The notes beneath the pieces were generated by a model. The model did no database searches. It was not told the origin of the DNA and saw nothing but the letters and a program-made list of their open reading frames with translations. A DNA stretch of 64,000 bases from Aquila chrysaetos chrysaetos (Eukaryota > Chordata > Aves > Accipitriformes > Accipitridae), in assembly GCF_900496995.4 (NCBI RefSeq), contig NC_044004.1, forward strand, positions 50,870,224-50,934,223. The letters run 5' to 3'. Below are positions 26,501-39,200 of this stretch, in pieces. The first letter of the stretch is position 1, and each line of letters starts with the position of its first letter. A program made the translations under genes and the position numbers.

Positions 26501-28484
26501 GCATAGGCTGCTAACCCCTGGACTAGGCGATGGTACAGACTGGATAAGTAACCAGATTAGAGAGCCATGCACGGATTTACCTGGCTGAAACTGGCCTGAG
26601 ACATTTCATTTCCCATGGGTCAGATCGCAGCCATCACATCTCAGTCACTACCAACCTGGACCAGAGAGGGAAGGACGACTCAGAGACAACAGGTTCTGCC
26701 GTGGGTGCACAGCACTGGGCCCAGGCCATCCCCAGGCAGGAGCAGAGATGCTGTGGGTTTCTCTGGGCTCAGCTAGACAAAGCACCTCCCAGTAGGAGAC
26801 ACAGGTGTCTCATACCTACTAGGATCTCTGGAGACATGACTTCCCTAAGACACTGCAGAGACTCCGATGGTAGTAGGACTGGAAATGAAACTCTCTGCCT
26901 TAGCACCCTCATCCTCACATCCCAAAAACTTACCTGAGAACAGCGCAACTCCTTTAGGCCTGCTGACAAAGGTACGGAGGTGTCTATGGGCTAGCTGCCA
27001 AGTGAGCCGGTCGAGCACTGGTACAGCACAGTGCAGAAACAGCAAGAAATAGCTTCTGCCTCCACAGAAGGCAGGCACTGATAAGGCTAGGATATCAGCC
27101 TCTCTGTACCAGGGACTGACCTGACTCCAGGGCCTCTACCTTCCCCATCAGCTAGTTGCACCTAGAACAGCTGTGGTACCCCAAAAGCATCACAGGAGAC
27201 GCTCTCTGAAGGCATGGACAATACTCAAAAATCAGTGCTAAGGACAACACAGAAAGCTGGTGAAAACCCAGACATTCAAAAGCCATTAAAGACTAGAAAA
27301 CACCACTTAGGAGGCTTTTGAACAAAAAGGGTACAAAGCTTTTCTCTTCCTCCTCTCTTCTTTCACCTTATTATTCACTCCCCTTCGGCTCTTGCCCTTT
27401 GCCAGGCATGAGCACCAAGGAGAAGCTGTACAACACATAATGGCGACGGATCACCACACAGGGCTTACTAGGGACACCTCTGCTTTGGGCTGGTTTCACG
27501 TAATCAGGCTTGTTCCCCTTCTCTCTCTGGGAGCAGAACTCCCTGGAGGACAGGGCCGAACAAACACAGACCTCCTCTAACACCAGTATATCATCTCCTT
27601 CAAGAAGCAGGGTGGTAAAGCAGAATCCCTAAGGAGAAATTAATCACAGCTTCGCATTATCAGAGCAGGCACGAGGGGATGCAGAGCTTTTAAAATACGG
27701 GCCTGATCCCTAGGGCACAGGATAGGAACTTATTTTACGTTCCGTACTAGAACAGGTTCACTCACTCTCCAGGAACTCCATCTGGGACTCTTCGGTGTTG
27801 ACGCAGATAGCGTTGAAGCCCTCGGTGGGAGCTACGCTGCGCTTGACGTGGTTAGTTGCCAGGGAGTGGAGAATGCTGGTCTTCCCAGCCCCATCCAGGC
27901 CCAGCACCAGTATCTGCTTGCCGTGTCCTCTACCCTGCAAAGTGAGGGGCAGCGCGCTTAGCCAGGCAGCCGGGGCAGCCAGGCGGCGCGAAGCTTAGCG
28001 GGGCTGAGGGAGACGGGGGGTCTGTCCGCGCCCGTACGGCGGGGAACAGCAAAAACCACCTCGCGGTGAAGAGGGAGACGATGCCGGCTGGGCTCCTGGC
28101 CGCGGCGCAGCCGAGGCGATGGGAGGCCAGGGACGCCCGCCGGCCCCGGCCCGACCGCGGGAAGCTGCGGAGGAAAGCGGAGAGAGCGGCCCCGGCCTGC
28201 CCGCCCCGCCGCGGCCTGGGGCCCGGTCGGACCGAGGCGGGCGGGGGCGGCGCAGCCCCGCCGAGAGGCCCCGGGCGGCCCCGCCGGCGCTCCCCGACCC
28301 GGCGGCCCCGCCCGCTGCCCCGACCCGGCCCCGGTACCTGATCGGCGGCGGCGGCTGCAGGGCGGGTGGCCGGCAGCACGGCCCGGCTCCGCAGGCGGGC
28401 CCAGGCCCAGGCCGCCACGGCCGCGCCGCCCGCCACGGCCAGCGCCGCTCCCCACAGCGCGGCGGGCCGCAGGCGGGTGCCCAT
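23506..28484 (-). CDS. ARL9: ADP-ribosylation factor-like GTPase 9
   Basis: Four exons in transcription order: 28484-28338, 27934-27766, 24984-24809, 23685-23506. The total is 672 nt, or 223 residues, with all phases consistent. The first exon encodes an N-terminal hydrophobic stretch (about residues 8-30, Ala/Trp-rich), probably a membrane anchor in place of the usual ARF amphipathic myristoylated helix. The GTPase fold follows: P-loop GLDGAGKT (61-68), switch I threonine in APTEGF (T86), a divergent G3 site, and NKQD (162-165) for guanine recognition. At G3, where most ARF/ARL proteins have WDxGGQ, this protein reads EIGGSE, so the magnesium-linked Asp and the catalytic Gln are absent. The sequence matches what I know of ARL9, whose cellular role is poorly defined. 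It sits between SRP72 and the THEG-like gene in the same strand order as human 4q12. Intron 2 contains a hAT-like element. Confidence 0.94.
26288..26520. mobile_element. Possible non-autonomous hAT DNA transposon
   Basis: The segment begins CAGGGGTCAGCAACC and ends with AGGCTGCTAACCCCTG, which is close to the reverse complement. This makes imperfect terminal inverted repeats of about 15 bp around a 233-bp element with no coding frame. CAGGGGTC-type ends are typical of Charlie-like hAT elements. The flanking 8-mers (GCATAACC and GACTAGGC) match at only four positions, so any target duplication has decayed. It lies in ARL9 intron 2. Confidence 0.5.
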
Positions 28485-28650
28485 GGCCGCCCCGGACCGG
28501 CCCGCTTCGCTCCGCTCGGCGCCGCGCAGGGACGCCCGGACACAGACGGACACAGGGACACACGCACGGAGAGCTCGCTCGCCCCGCAGCCCTGTGCGCC
28601 GGCAGGGCTCCCCCTGCAGCCCCAAATGCAGGGCTCCCTCCCCCGACAGC
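27950..28650 (-). promoter_or_regulatory. ARL9: CpG-island promoter of ARL9
   Basis: This GC-dense block covers ARL9 exon 1, its 5' leader and the start of intron 1. Open frames of about 190-240 codons run through it on both strands. They are Arg/Pro/Gly-rich and reflect composition; only the frame starting at 28484 continues correctly into the GTPase exons. Confidence 0.7.
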
Positions 28651-30170
28651 TGGGCTCCCAACGTCAGGCTGAGATCTTAACTGGTTTCAGTAAAAAGCGA
28701 ACCGTTTCACAGGTGACTTTTTGCTGTTTGTTAGAGGAAGGCAGGCCTTCCCCACAGCTGCTGCTGCTGCCGCCCTCTTCCCCCTGCAAAGGGATTTGCT
28801 CCCAGTTCGCTTCTACTTAGGCACCCATCTCCGGGACACGCAGCCAGGGCACTGTCCAGGCAGCCTGGTGAGGGCTCCAGCAGTGCCACAGTCAGCGTTT
28901 CCATCGGGTCAGAGTTTCAGCAAGGTTTGACCAGAGAAGACGCCTGCAGAACACATAGTCGCATTCTCCTCCAGTATCTCCTCCCTCCAAATCACTCTCC
29001 AGAAGCTGTGTCACTACAGGATAGCGCTCGCTCTCCTGTAGTCACCAGCTGCTGGCTAAGAGGAGACACATCAGCCAGGCAGGTCATTTAGAACAATCCT
29101 TTCTATTCAGCACTCACTTGGCAGCAAGTGAATCTGACAGCCATTCATAAAGCTGTTTTCTCTATGCTCTTCTTCTTTCTTCTCACTCAGAGCACAACAC
29201 ACATTCAGGCCCCTTCCCAGATGCTCCAAGTGTACAGTCAAGGTAATAAAGAGTGGATTCTACTTAGATTTTTAGTCCATGGGGCCTCAGGGGCAGGGGG
29301 GTTTAAGCCACAGTAACATTTCCCTTGCCCCCCACTTCCTCAGGCCTTTGCTTTAAATTCTTTGAGACAGAAGCCTTTGCCTTTTGGCCTGACATCTAAC
29401 AACTCTCCCTGAGGTGCTATTTCTACCTATTGAAAGTCCACGTATGGAAAAATGTTTCTGCTACATTCAGACCAAACCAGAATTTTCAAGAGATGCTTGG
29501 AGGCTATCTGCAGGGTTCTAGGAGAGCAGACACATCTTCCATCTCACCACCAGCTTCCACTTGAGAAGTGTAATGTCTCTTCAATGCAGCCTACCATCAC
29601 AACCAGCCACTTTGTTTTAGCTCACTCTCCTTTTGCCAAGCCCACCAGAATAAGGCAGCTGGCTTGCAGAAAAGGGGACACCGAGTCAGCTGCCATACAC
29701 TTCACCATGCTTTCTACTAACAGCCTTGTTCTCCCCCTTCAGATTATCTTCTCCTGTATAATTTAACCCATATGTTGTTTTCCAAGACCCTTTGTGCCTG
29801 TGCTCTTTGGTGGTCAATGACTGACTGGGACAAGACATAGAAGACAGTGCTTCCATCACACATAGTCAGACACACTGTCAGATAAATCTGCTGAAGGCCT
29901 TAACTACCAAACACAGGAGGACAATAAAACTACATTTCAAGTTCTTGATTATTCCACATCTTTTAAATGTTTGGCAACATGGACAGATTTCTTCTTCGGC
30001 TGCATTTGAGTTTGATGGCAACACCCTAAGTCACAGTGGGGGCAAGCGTGATGAAGGCAACTTGGTGAGCAGACACATCATGGTGTGTATATACCAGCCG
30101 ATCTCCCCCCAGACCACCCACAGGCAGGACAGAGATCTGGATGCCAGGAGTCTTTCGCCAGCACTTGCTT
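28650..30170. other. Intergenic gap between SRP72 and ARL9
   Basis: No coding exon is supported on either strand. The interval holds the region past the SRP72 polyadenylation signal and the far ARL9 promoter. The two genes are in tandem on the minus strand, about 1.75 kb apart from stop to start. Confidence 0.55.
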
Positions 30171-30176
30171 TTCACC

Positions 30177-30182
30177 TTTATT
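30177..30182 (-). terminator. SRP72: Proximal polyadenylation signal of SRP72
   Basis: AATAAA on the minus strand lies about 50 nt past the SRP72 stop at 30232. It would give a very short 3' UTR. It is the only canonical signal I see before ARL9, although a longer 3' UTR using a variant signal cannot be excluded. Confidence 0.5.
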
Positions 30183-30231
30183 CTGCAACCAGCGTCGCTT
30201 ATTGCAGGAGGGAGGTTACACATCCTGCTTT

Positions 30232-33200
30232 TTACCACCCTCCTTTAGCCCCTTTCTTTTTCTTCTGCTGCTGTTTCTTCTTGGTGGCTGGGGCACCAGC
30301 AGGTTTTTGGTGCCTGGGAGGGATGACGTTACTTGTGGCCGATACTGCTGCAGCGCTGCCAGGCCGAGGGGAGGTAGGTGGGCTGCTGGCAGTCCTACTG
30401 GCATCCCTGCAGGGAAAACGAGAGAAAGAGATACCACGTGGGTTCACAGCCACCTGCAAGACTCAGCACTACTGCAGGAAGCTGACAGCAAAAAATAGCA
30501 GCTGCCCCATAAGATAGCACTAGGTAGCATTATGTATGGGAGGGCACTCATGCAAGGAGATCTTAAATAAGCTTCAACATACAGAGAAGGGCTGATGGGC
30601 AACAGGACCTTCTAGCTGTTACGTTTACTAGAGAGCTTAAGTCTGCAACTACAAAAGCAAGTTTAACTTTCAAATAGACAGGTGGCAGCTCCTGCAACAC
30701 AGGAGAAACCTTTCAGGCCCCCACGCTTAGGCAGTGCAAACCCAACATCCTTTCTCTCTCCTTAACCACAGAGGAATCTTTGTGCCAGCTCTCCTTGCAC
30801 ACACTGCTCAAGCCAACAGTGTCACAAAAGGCTTTTTATGCTTCTGAGACAGCTGTGTAAAGAGAAACGATCAGATGGCACTGGCAAGTCCCTGAGTTGC
30901 TGTGATTTTAGAAGTACTTCCTTCTCTCAGATGCTAGTAAGTCACCATCTTGCTGTCAGGCCTCACACACAATGGTAAACCCTGATTCCAGCTCAGATAA
31001 TCAGTGTCAACTTAGAAGGAAGTATAGTGTTTTCCCAAATCATGGCTAATTGTTCTCCAGCCACCAAAAGACTTGAAAGCAAATAGCTCGAGAGAAAGCA
31101 TGCGAAATTCATCTCATTGTCAAAACTAAGAAAAGCACATTAAAAGACTACGGGAATTTTATTTGTACCTTGGCACCTTCAAGCAAAGCATGCCAATCGT
31201 ATCATTTTGATTTTCAGCAACATATAGGGATCTTTGGGAAAAGCAGCTGGTAGAAAGTTCAAGTGGCAAAGTACAGTTTCACTTGTGTTACTCACGGTTG
31301 GCGTGGTGACAGAGCCCCAGAAAAAGCAGCACAAACCCAGCCCTCCCAGCTGCCCAGGAGTGACTCCCCACACCAAGCCCTGCAAAATGGGTACTTACAG
31401 TTCAGAGGAGCCAGCTGTGGTTGAACCCTGAGTCCCCTTGCCAACCTGATCCTTCTTCTTGCCCTTCTTCCGACCACGATAGTAGGAACGCTCTCGCATT
31501 GGAAGCCACCGCTCAGGGTCAGGAGTCACCTTGGGGTCATAGTTCTTAGGCAGCTTTCCTGCAGAACATCCAATGCCAGGAACTGAGACTGGGGTCAAGA
31601 CACTAGAGAGGTATCACCAATGGATACGCATGGGATGTCAGTAGCCAGCAAGCACAAAGCCCAGCAACCCAGATCATCCTGTCAGTGTGTTGCTCTCACT
31701 TCTGTGGAAAAATGCCCCATCCAAACAAGCTATCATGAAGATCTGGGTTCACAGGGACCCAGTCCCAGCAAAGGGCTCCAGCTCCTGGGGAGCTGAAGGC
31801 TGGCTATTTGTAGAAACAGTCTGGTGAGCTCTCTGGAGCTGTGCCACTGTCGTGGTTTAACCCCAGCCAGCAACTAAGCACCACGCAGCCGCTCGCTCAC
31901 TCCCCCCCCACCCAGTGGGATGGGGGAGAAAATCGGGAAAAAGAAGCAAATCCACGGGTTGAGATAAGAACAGTTTAATAGAACAGAAAAGAAGAAACGA
32001 ATAATGATAATGATAACACTAATAAAATGACAACAGCAATAATGAAAGGATTGGAATGTACAAATGATGCGCAGTGTAATTGCTCACCACCCACCGACCG
32101 GCACCCAGCTAGTCCCCGAGCGGCGATTCCCCGCCCCCACTTCCCAGTTCCTATACTAGATGGGACGTCACATGGTATGGAATACCCTGTTGGCCAGTTT
32201 GGGTCAGGTGCCCTGGCTGTGTCCTGTGCCAACTTCTTGTGCCCCTCCAGCTTTCTCGCTGGCTGGGCATGAGAAGCTGAAAAATCCTTGACATTAGTCT
32301 AAACACTACTAGCAGCAACTGAAAACATCGGTGTTATCAACATTCTTCTCATACTGAACTCAAAACATAGCACCGTACCAGCTACTAGGAAGACAGTTAA
32401 CTCTATCCCAGCTGAAACTAGGACAGCCACGTCAACAGCTAGGAAATGCAACTTACCCTTCTTTTTTTTCTTCTTCTTCTTCACATCCCCTTGTCTGAAA
32501 AACAAGAAGGGAAACAGCTGCTGTGACACAGCATGGAAACAGCAAACAAGTCAACTAAAAGTTAGCTCTGGAAGAAGCTAAACCATTCCCATCTCTCGCA
32601 AAACTTGGTCTGCTGCTACCTGAAGCTCCTTGCAGTTAAACATCAGGCACCCTTTCCACCAGCCTGCTTTCTGCAGCAATGCCCCCCACCACATCAGGTG
32701 TGGTTCTTGTGCTACCCCAAATAATAACTGCACCAGAACTACAGCAGCCCACTTTACCCTTGCTCCTTCTGCTGGTTGTCTCCAGTGAGCTTCCCAGCTT
32801 TCTTCCGAACATAGGTTGCTCCATGGGAGTTCTCCAGTGCGTCAACATCTACTTTCAGTGACATGGTGTCTGAGGAAGGCAAATGTTTGCTAAGACTGCA
32901 AGGGAAGAGTTCAGGGATGCAAACCGGCAAGCAAAAAGATAAACACTCAGGTTTGTCCAGAGAGCAATAGGCAACTTCAGCTTGAACAAATTCAGCCTGT
33001 TAGTAATGCTGACACCACCAGACAGGCCTACAGGGCAAGGTCCACCTCTCTCACCAGCTTCCTACACAAGCTGGGATGAGCTGCTTAATCACCACCTGCC
33101 TCATTTTTCCCTTCTCCGATATGGGCACAAAAGCAGCAACTTCCTCTGAAAGCTGCTCAGCGTGGCAAAAGCAGTATGTGAACCTGGTGTTTTGGGTCAG

Positions 33201-36200
33201 TGAGAGCTTAGCCGTATTTTATTGGGCACAGTCCTGCATTACTACCACTGGTTTAAGATTCCAACAGAAAAGATGAAGGAGCTCCTAATTTTGGTTCCAC
33301 CTAGTCTTAAGTTACCAATTCTCAGAGAGAAGGAGGCCAAAGACAAAAGGGTCCTGGGATCGTACAGTAATCAAACCAGTCAGGGAAATAATATAGCTCC
33401 AGACAACTTGACCTGGATATGGTAGCTGTTCTGGAGATGTTCCTTGCCTTTCTTCAGGTGAGAGTGGGTCTGAATTCCACACACAGCTGAAATCCAAGGG
33501 AGCAATGCCCAAACACTTCTTTCTTTGCTCTGATACAACCACCAAAAGGATACACTTTAGCTTTTTCAGGGTCCACCAGGGAATAGGCAGAGATGAGCTG
33601 TGCCAGAGTATGCACATCTTTTGGGTTTTGCCTTTGTCGGGGAAAAAAAAAAGGACGAAGTTACCAAAGTACACACTCATCCCAAAGACTGGTATCACCA
33701 CGCAGTGCTTGCTGCTGCAGCATAGCTGCTATCTGTGGGGATAGGCATGTCAGTCTGTGGTCTCCTCCAGAGCACATCACCAAACATCACTGGTGTGGAC
33801 CAAGGGAGGTGCAGACATCTCCACAGTATCATGAAGCAGGCAATGACAGACAAAAAAAGCCCCCAGGTCCCAGTAGCAAAGGCAAGCTAACAGTACCCCC
33901 AAAAAAATCCCATCAAGTGCGTAACAAAAACTAAAACCTAGACATCCATGGTTTATTTAGCACTAGAAAAAATGATGCATCCCAGTCCCCAAAGCAACCT
34001 TCGCTGCACACAAGAGGCCTCTGGGACAAGTCAAACAGGTTTTCAAGCGAACATCAGCTATAGATCAAATTAATTATCCCCCCTCCTTCCAAAATATGGC
34101 TTTGCATTGGAGTCCCTGTGCAAAAGCAACTCTAAAGAATGGCTAACAGTCAATCAACATCGTCAGATGCTGCCTGGCACCAGACAGCTTGCAGAGGTCT
34201 CTGGGCGGAAACCTCCTGTTCAGCAACCACCCAACTCACTTCCAGAGCTCCTCCAAGTCACTGATTGCTTCCTTCTTCCTGCCATGCTTTAGTTTGAAGT
34301 TGGCAGCTTCCCTTATCAGCGACAAATGGACAGGAGACTTTGGCTGAAAGACACAGCAGCCATAATTAGTTCCTCATTATCAGAGCACGGAGCCCAGCTC
34401 TAGCTGGCTTTAATGCCCCTGAGACCTGACCGAGGAGAACTGAGTTAGCACCCTGTTGTGCAGAAAGTAGACCACCTTTGCACTCTAGGATGTCAGGCAG
34501 AACAGCATGGGACACGGCAGCTTGCTGCTCCACAATGCTTTCTAATCAGGGAGAAGGCCTGACTGCTACATTTGGGCACCCACTGCCCCCACTCTCCTGA
34601 TCTGACAAGAGCTGCTGCTCCCTGTTTGAAACTCATCTAAAATAATGAAACAGTGATAAAACAAATGCTCACAGAACAGGAGTTCACAGGTCCCCAAAAC
34701 CCCAACTGGATGAGCTGCTGGGGCTACGCATCAACAGGAAAAGATGACTTGGACTAGCTAGAAAAGACTGAGAAAAATCTTTGCGCATTAGCTCCTCTGG
34801 TCTCACTTGCCTGGAATTGCTGATACCACTGGATAGCCTGTGTGAAGACCTCAATTGCACTGTCAATGTCCTCTTCATGACTGTACATTGTCACCAACGC
34901 AGACACCTGCAAACGTTGAAGAGCAGCTTATAGTAGATCCTTCATAGAAGCTGTCTATAGACAGAGGGTCAGCAGTTAAATGACAGGATTTCCTAAAAGC
35001 AGAGTCAATGTGAGCTTTCTGCTCTGTCCCTAAAAACCAGCTGTGGTTAGAGGTGACTCAGGGCAAGGAGCTAGTATTGCTGACTGCCCCTGTAAATTAC
35101 TTTGATCATCCACACTTGCAATTGGAACAGACCTACAACTGTCAGCCTCTGCTCAAGATGTTTACGCTGTACACTTGAGCGTTTTCAAGGTCATCAAACT
35201 TTTCCAAATACCAGGTGCAGACATGCGTGCAGACCGGGGTGATGCTGTGGGGATGGAACATATGGCATTTTCTCCCTAATACCTGTTATCCTAAAGCTGC
35301 TTCAGAAACTTCCCAACAGTACATACCAGGGAAGCAGCTGCTCCAGTCATGTTATGCAAGTAAATCCAGGCAATATGCAGGTCTGAGGGATTACGAGAGA
35401 CTGGGAACATAGGCAGAAAGCATCTCTGCGGACAGGTAGAGTACTGTTCAGGCTACCTGATACAAGTTATAATCCCACCTTTGTCCAAGACAAGGAAGAT
35501 GGGCTCAAATTCCCCGGAGACACTCAGGTCAGGTGAAAACCATAGGGAAGAGGTAACAGAGAGTAGGCAGTACAAAGCTGTGCTACAAGGGAAAAACCTT
35601 ACACAGTTCAGACTGAGTTTTGCTTACCATACCAGGCTTGTGCTGCAGTTCTTCTATGCTCCTCAGGATCATGCAGGCTTTGGTGACACTGCCTAGAAGA
35701 GAGACAGGGAGGAACATGGTCTGAGTGGCACAGTAACACTTCACCCTGCCTGTGAACTTCCAGCCAAAGTTAAACAACAGGGACTTAACGATCCCCTTCT
35801 CAGAATATCTCCCCCGTTTCCAGGAATAAAGGACAGACCTCCACACAATGGACCTTTCTGCCCTTGCCACATCCTGCAAGGGTTCAGGAGCAAGCTTTTG
35901 CAAGCAGGCTCTTCTCTTCCAGGAGCAACTCTGAGCTGCCTGACTCTATGCAGGAATGGTAGCATATGGGAGCCCCACGCTGCTCCCAAAACCCTCCTGC
36001 CCCAGAACAGATTCAGCCCTATTATTCACAAAGACTGTGGGCATCTCTGCCAAGGATCTGTGGAGGCTGGACATCCATTTTAAGCTATGAGTGTTATCCT
36101 GCCATAGCCATATACATAGAATACCCGACTGAAAGCATCTCTGCTCTGTACCACAGTCACAACAGTGACTGCAGCAAAGATTGCCCTAAAGCCTGTTTTT

Positions 36201-39200
36201 CTCACCCCTTGGACCATTATCATCTGCAGACACTTCCCAGCAAAGGAGGACACTGGATACCTTGAGCAATTTTTAGCTGGGCCATTGTCAGCTTGATCTC
36301 AGCTGCACTGGCAGGGTGCTGATCTGCAAAGTCCTGAGAATCAGAAGAAAGAACAATTCAACATGTGTGTGGGCACACCAGGCTGCTGCTATGGTGAATC
36401 ATATCTCATGCTCAGTCACAGCAAGCTGGCAAGTGCCAAAGGAAGCTTTCCAGCACAGGCAGGCTTCAGCACACAGCAGAGAAGGGCCCCCAACTGTGCC
36501 AGTGGCCCATTGTCCTCTCAGATTTCTGTCCCAGGCCACTCACTCCCTCCCAAAAGGAGGCTGTTGCAAACTGCTGGCAAGCAGAGCAGCAGAGCACACT
36601 GCTTACCCTAGAAGTCTACTACAGACAGTTTCCCAAGCATACAAATGAGAGGTGCAAGGCAACTATTTCCCTTTAAAAGCAGCATTGCTCAGTTGGGTAA
36701 TGCCTTCCAGCAGCATTAAACCAAACCAAAATAAGCAATCAGATACCCCGGAAATTTAAACCAGACAACACAAGCTAAGGGAAACAGCACAAGAGAACAC
36801 AAAGCACAAGTTTAAACAGAGCTTGGCCAAAGGAGTACTTTCTCTTAACCTACCTGCAGAAGCCCTACAGCCTTTGCATGCTGCTTCTCGCGACACAGTT
36901 GGGCTGCCTGGATAAGCACAGGGAGCAGATGCTCAGGGCTCTGCGACTGCAGGCTTGCCGACAGCTTGCGGCACTGATCTGCCTGAGGAGTGGGAAGAGA
37001 GAATACACTTTACTCAACCTCTGCAAGCACGTAACACAGGGCTAACATACCAGTTGTATTTGAGAAGAGATGCTAGTGATGGCTTCCCTGAAATGGGTAC
37101 ACAGAACCAAGAACAAGTCCTCTTAGTAGCACTTCAGATGCATCTAAGAACCCCACAACCCCCTTCTGTTTCCTAGTCATCTCCACACCATCCTCCCTAC
37201 AGCAACACTCAAGTCACTGCACAACTGGCTGGCTGTTCTTTTAGGGATGATTCTTTTTTTTATTCCTCACTTATGTGCTTAAACCAAGTGGTCTTCTGAC
37301 ACAGAACAATTGCATACCCACATTTGCCTAGTCAAACTCTTGCGGAGTAAATCTGTAGCTACTTACTGCAGATCAGTGTCCCCTACCTGGTTAGTGTACA
37401 TTGCAAGCAAAGCTTTGTTGAATTCAATCGCCTGGAGCTGTTTCTTGGAGAGTTTATGCTCAACACCTTCTGCATTGGTCAGCTTCACCTTTTTCTTTGA
37501 GTCAAAGACATTTTGGTCCTGGGGAAATCACACATCATGAGATTTCACTATGTTCCTTGAAGAAGAAAAGGTCTCAGGGTCTGCGGTTTAACTATTGTTT
37601 AGGAAAAAGTCTTTCCTGATTATCCCCCTTCTCTCCACAGAAGCAGAGAAGCAGGCTGAGTAACCACCAGGAAGGGCTGCATTGAAAGCAGCAAGGTAAT
37701 TCTATACCTTGTTAATTGTGATGATGTTATTTGCAATGACAGCAAGCAGTCCTACATCTGTTGGCCTGCAGATAAGAAAAGTAGAAAGCACATTGTTATT
37801 TAACAGTGGCCTTTCTACAGGTGGAAGACTGAGCATTTATTTTAGAAAAGCCCTTACTTCAACTTGATTATTTGATTGTAGAGCTGTAGAGCATCCTCTG
37901 TACGACCCTGCAGTTGCATGATATAAGCCATCTGACCATGAATAATGGCCAGTTCAGCCTCAATGTCTTCCTCTGTCACATCCTGAAGGAAAATCAAGGC
38001 AAAAAGAAAAAAGCTGCCATCTCACCTCTCTTCCCCTGGCTTCAGCATTCTTCTGGCAAATGTCTACAAGCTCTTTTGGGCAGTATTAACAGCAAAGTAC
38101 CCCAGGTACTACAGGTGAAGATTGTGGCCACAGCACAAATACAAGCATATCTGGGATAAACCAAGAGAAAAGAAAGCTTCACCTGCTCTTGCAAGAATCT
38201 GGATACCCTTAACTTGTGCGCTGAATCTGCCTCTCTGCTTGAACCAATGACAGTGATTACAAATTTCCCGTGTTTTCCACCACCCATTTGGCATGTTCAT
38301 CCATAGCAGGGGTGGGTGACAGGGAGGTTTCAGACAACCTGTACCCATCCTGCCTGCACCAACACAGGCAACTGTGCAAGGAGCACAGCAGCAGTCTGCA
38401 GTGTTAGCTACACTTCTGCAACAACCATGATTGCTGCCCCAGCCTCAGAAGCGGGTACCAGCAGCAGTGGCAGGTCTTGCTGAGTAATACTGCACAGCAG
38501 CTTTAGCTATCCTCTGGCTATCTGCAGTACATTTCATGACCGCACCCTCGTTCATGCTGGTGCAAAGCGAACACTTTCCAGAACAACATCAAGAACTTAC
38601 AGAGTCTTCTGATAGCGATTGGCGGCACAGTTCTAGAAGGAAAAACAAGTTGAAGAACACAGTTTAGAAGGCTTTAGGGGAAAAAAAAAACAGCCTAGAA
38701 GCATGGGGGAACATAAACTTTTTTCACGTACCCCTGAAACTTCTGCAGCTTAACAAGGGCACATCGGACTACAAGTCTGATGGTGGATGGGACTGAGCAT
38801 GAGGGAGACTACATGATGCAGAAGAAATATCAAATGCACAGGAAATACTGTCCCTCCCAAAGCTGCCTTCTGAGAGCAGACTCACATACTCATTTTCTCT
38901 CCTAAACAAATTTCCTTAAACCTAGCTCCTGATCTTTTCCATAAGGATCACTCAGCTGCAACTGCTCACCAACCGCTCACCATCTTGGGAGTTATTTTAA
39001 GTGCTGCAAGCCTGCAATATTTAGATTACACCACCCTTTATGGGGCAGCAATTCCCTCAGTTTTCAGTACACATACCAGTCACTTCTTCACTTTCTCCTA
39101 TACCTCACCAGAACATCACTTGTTCTGCTCTCTGAAGGACTACTATCACAGCACAAAGGCTCAAATTACACATGATTAATAAATCAGTTGTATGGGAGAG

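Noticed and set aside
17286-32425. The two similar LTRs as the ends of one provirus
   Set aside because: The interval holds intact exons of SRP72, ARL9 and the THEG-like gene and no retroviral genes. The 31.8-kb copy has its own target duplication.
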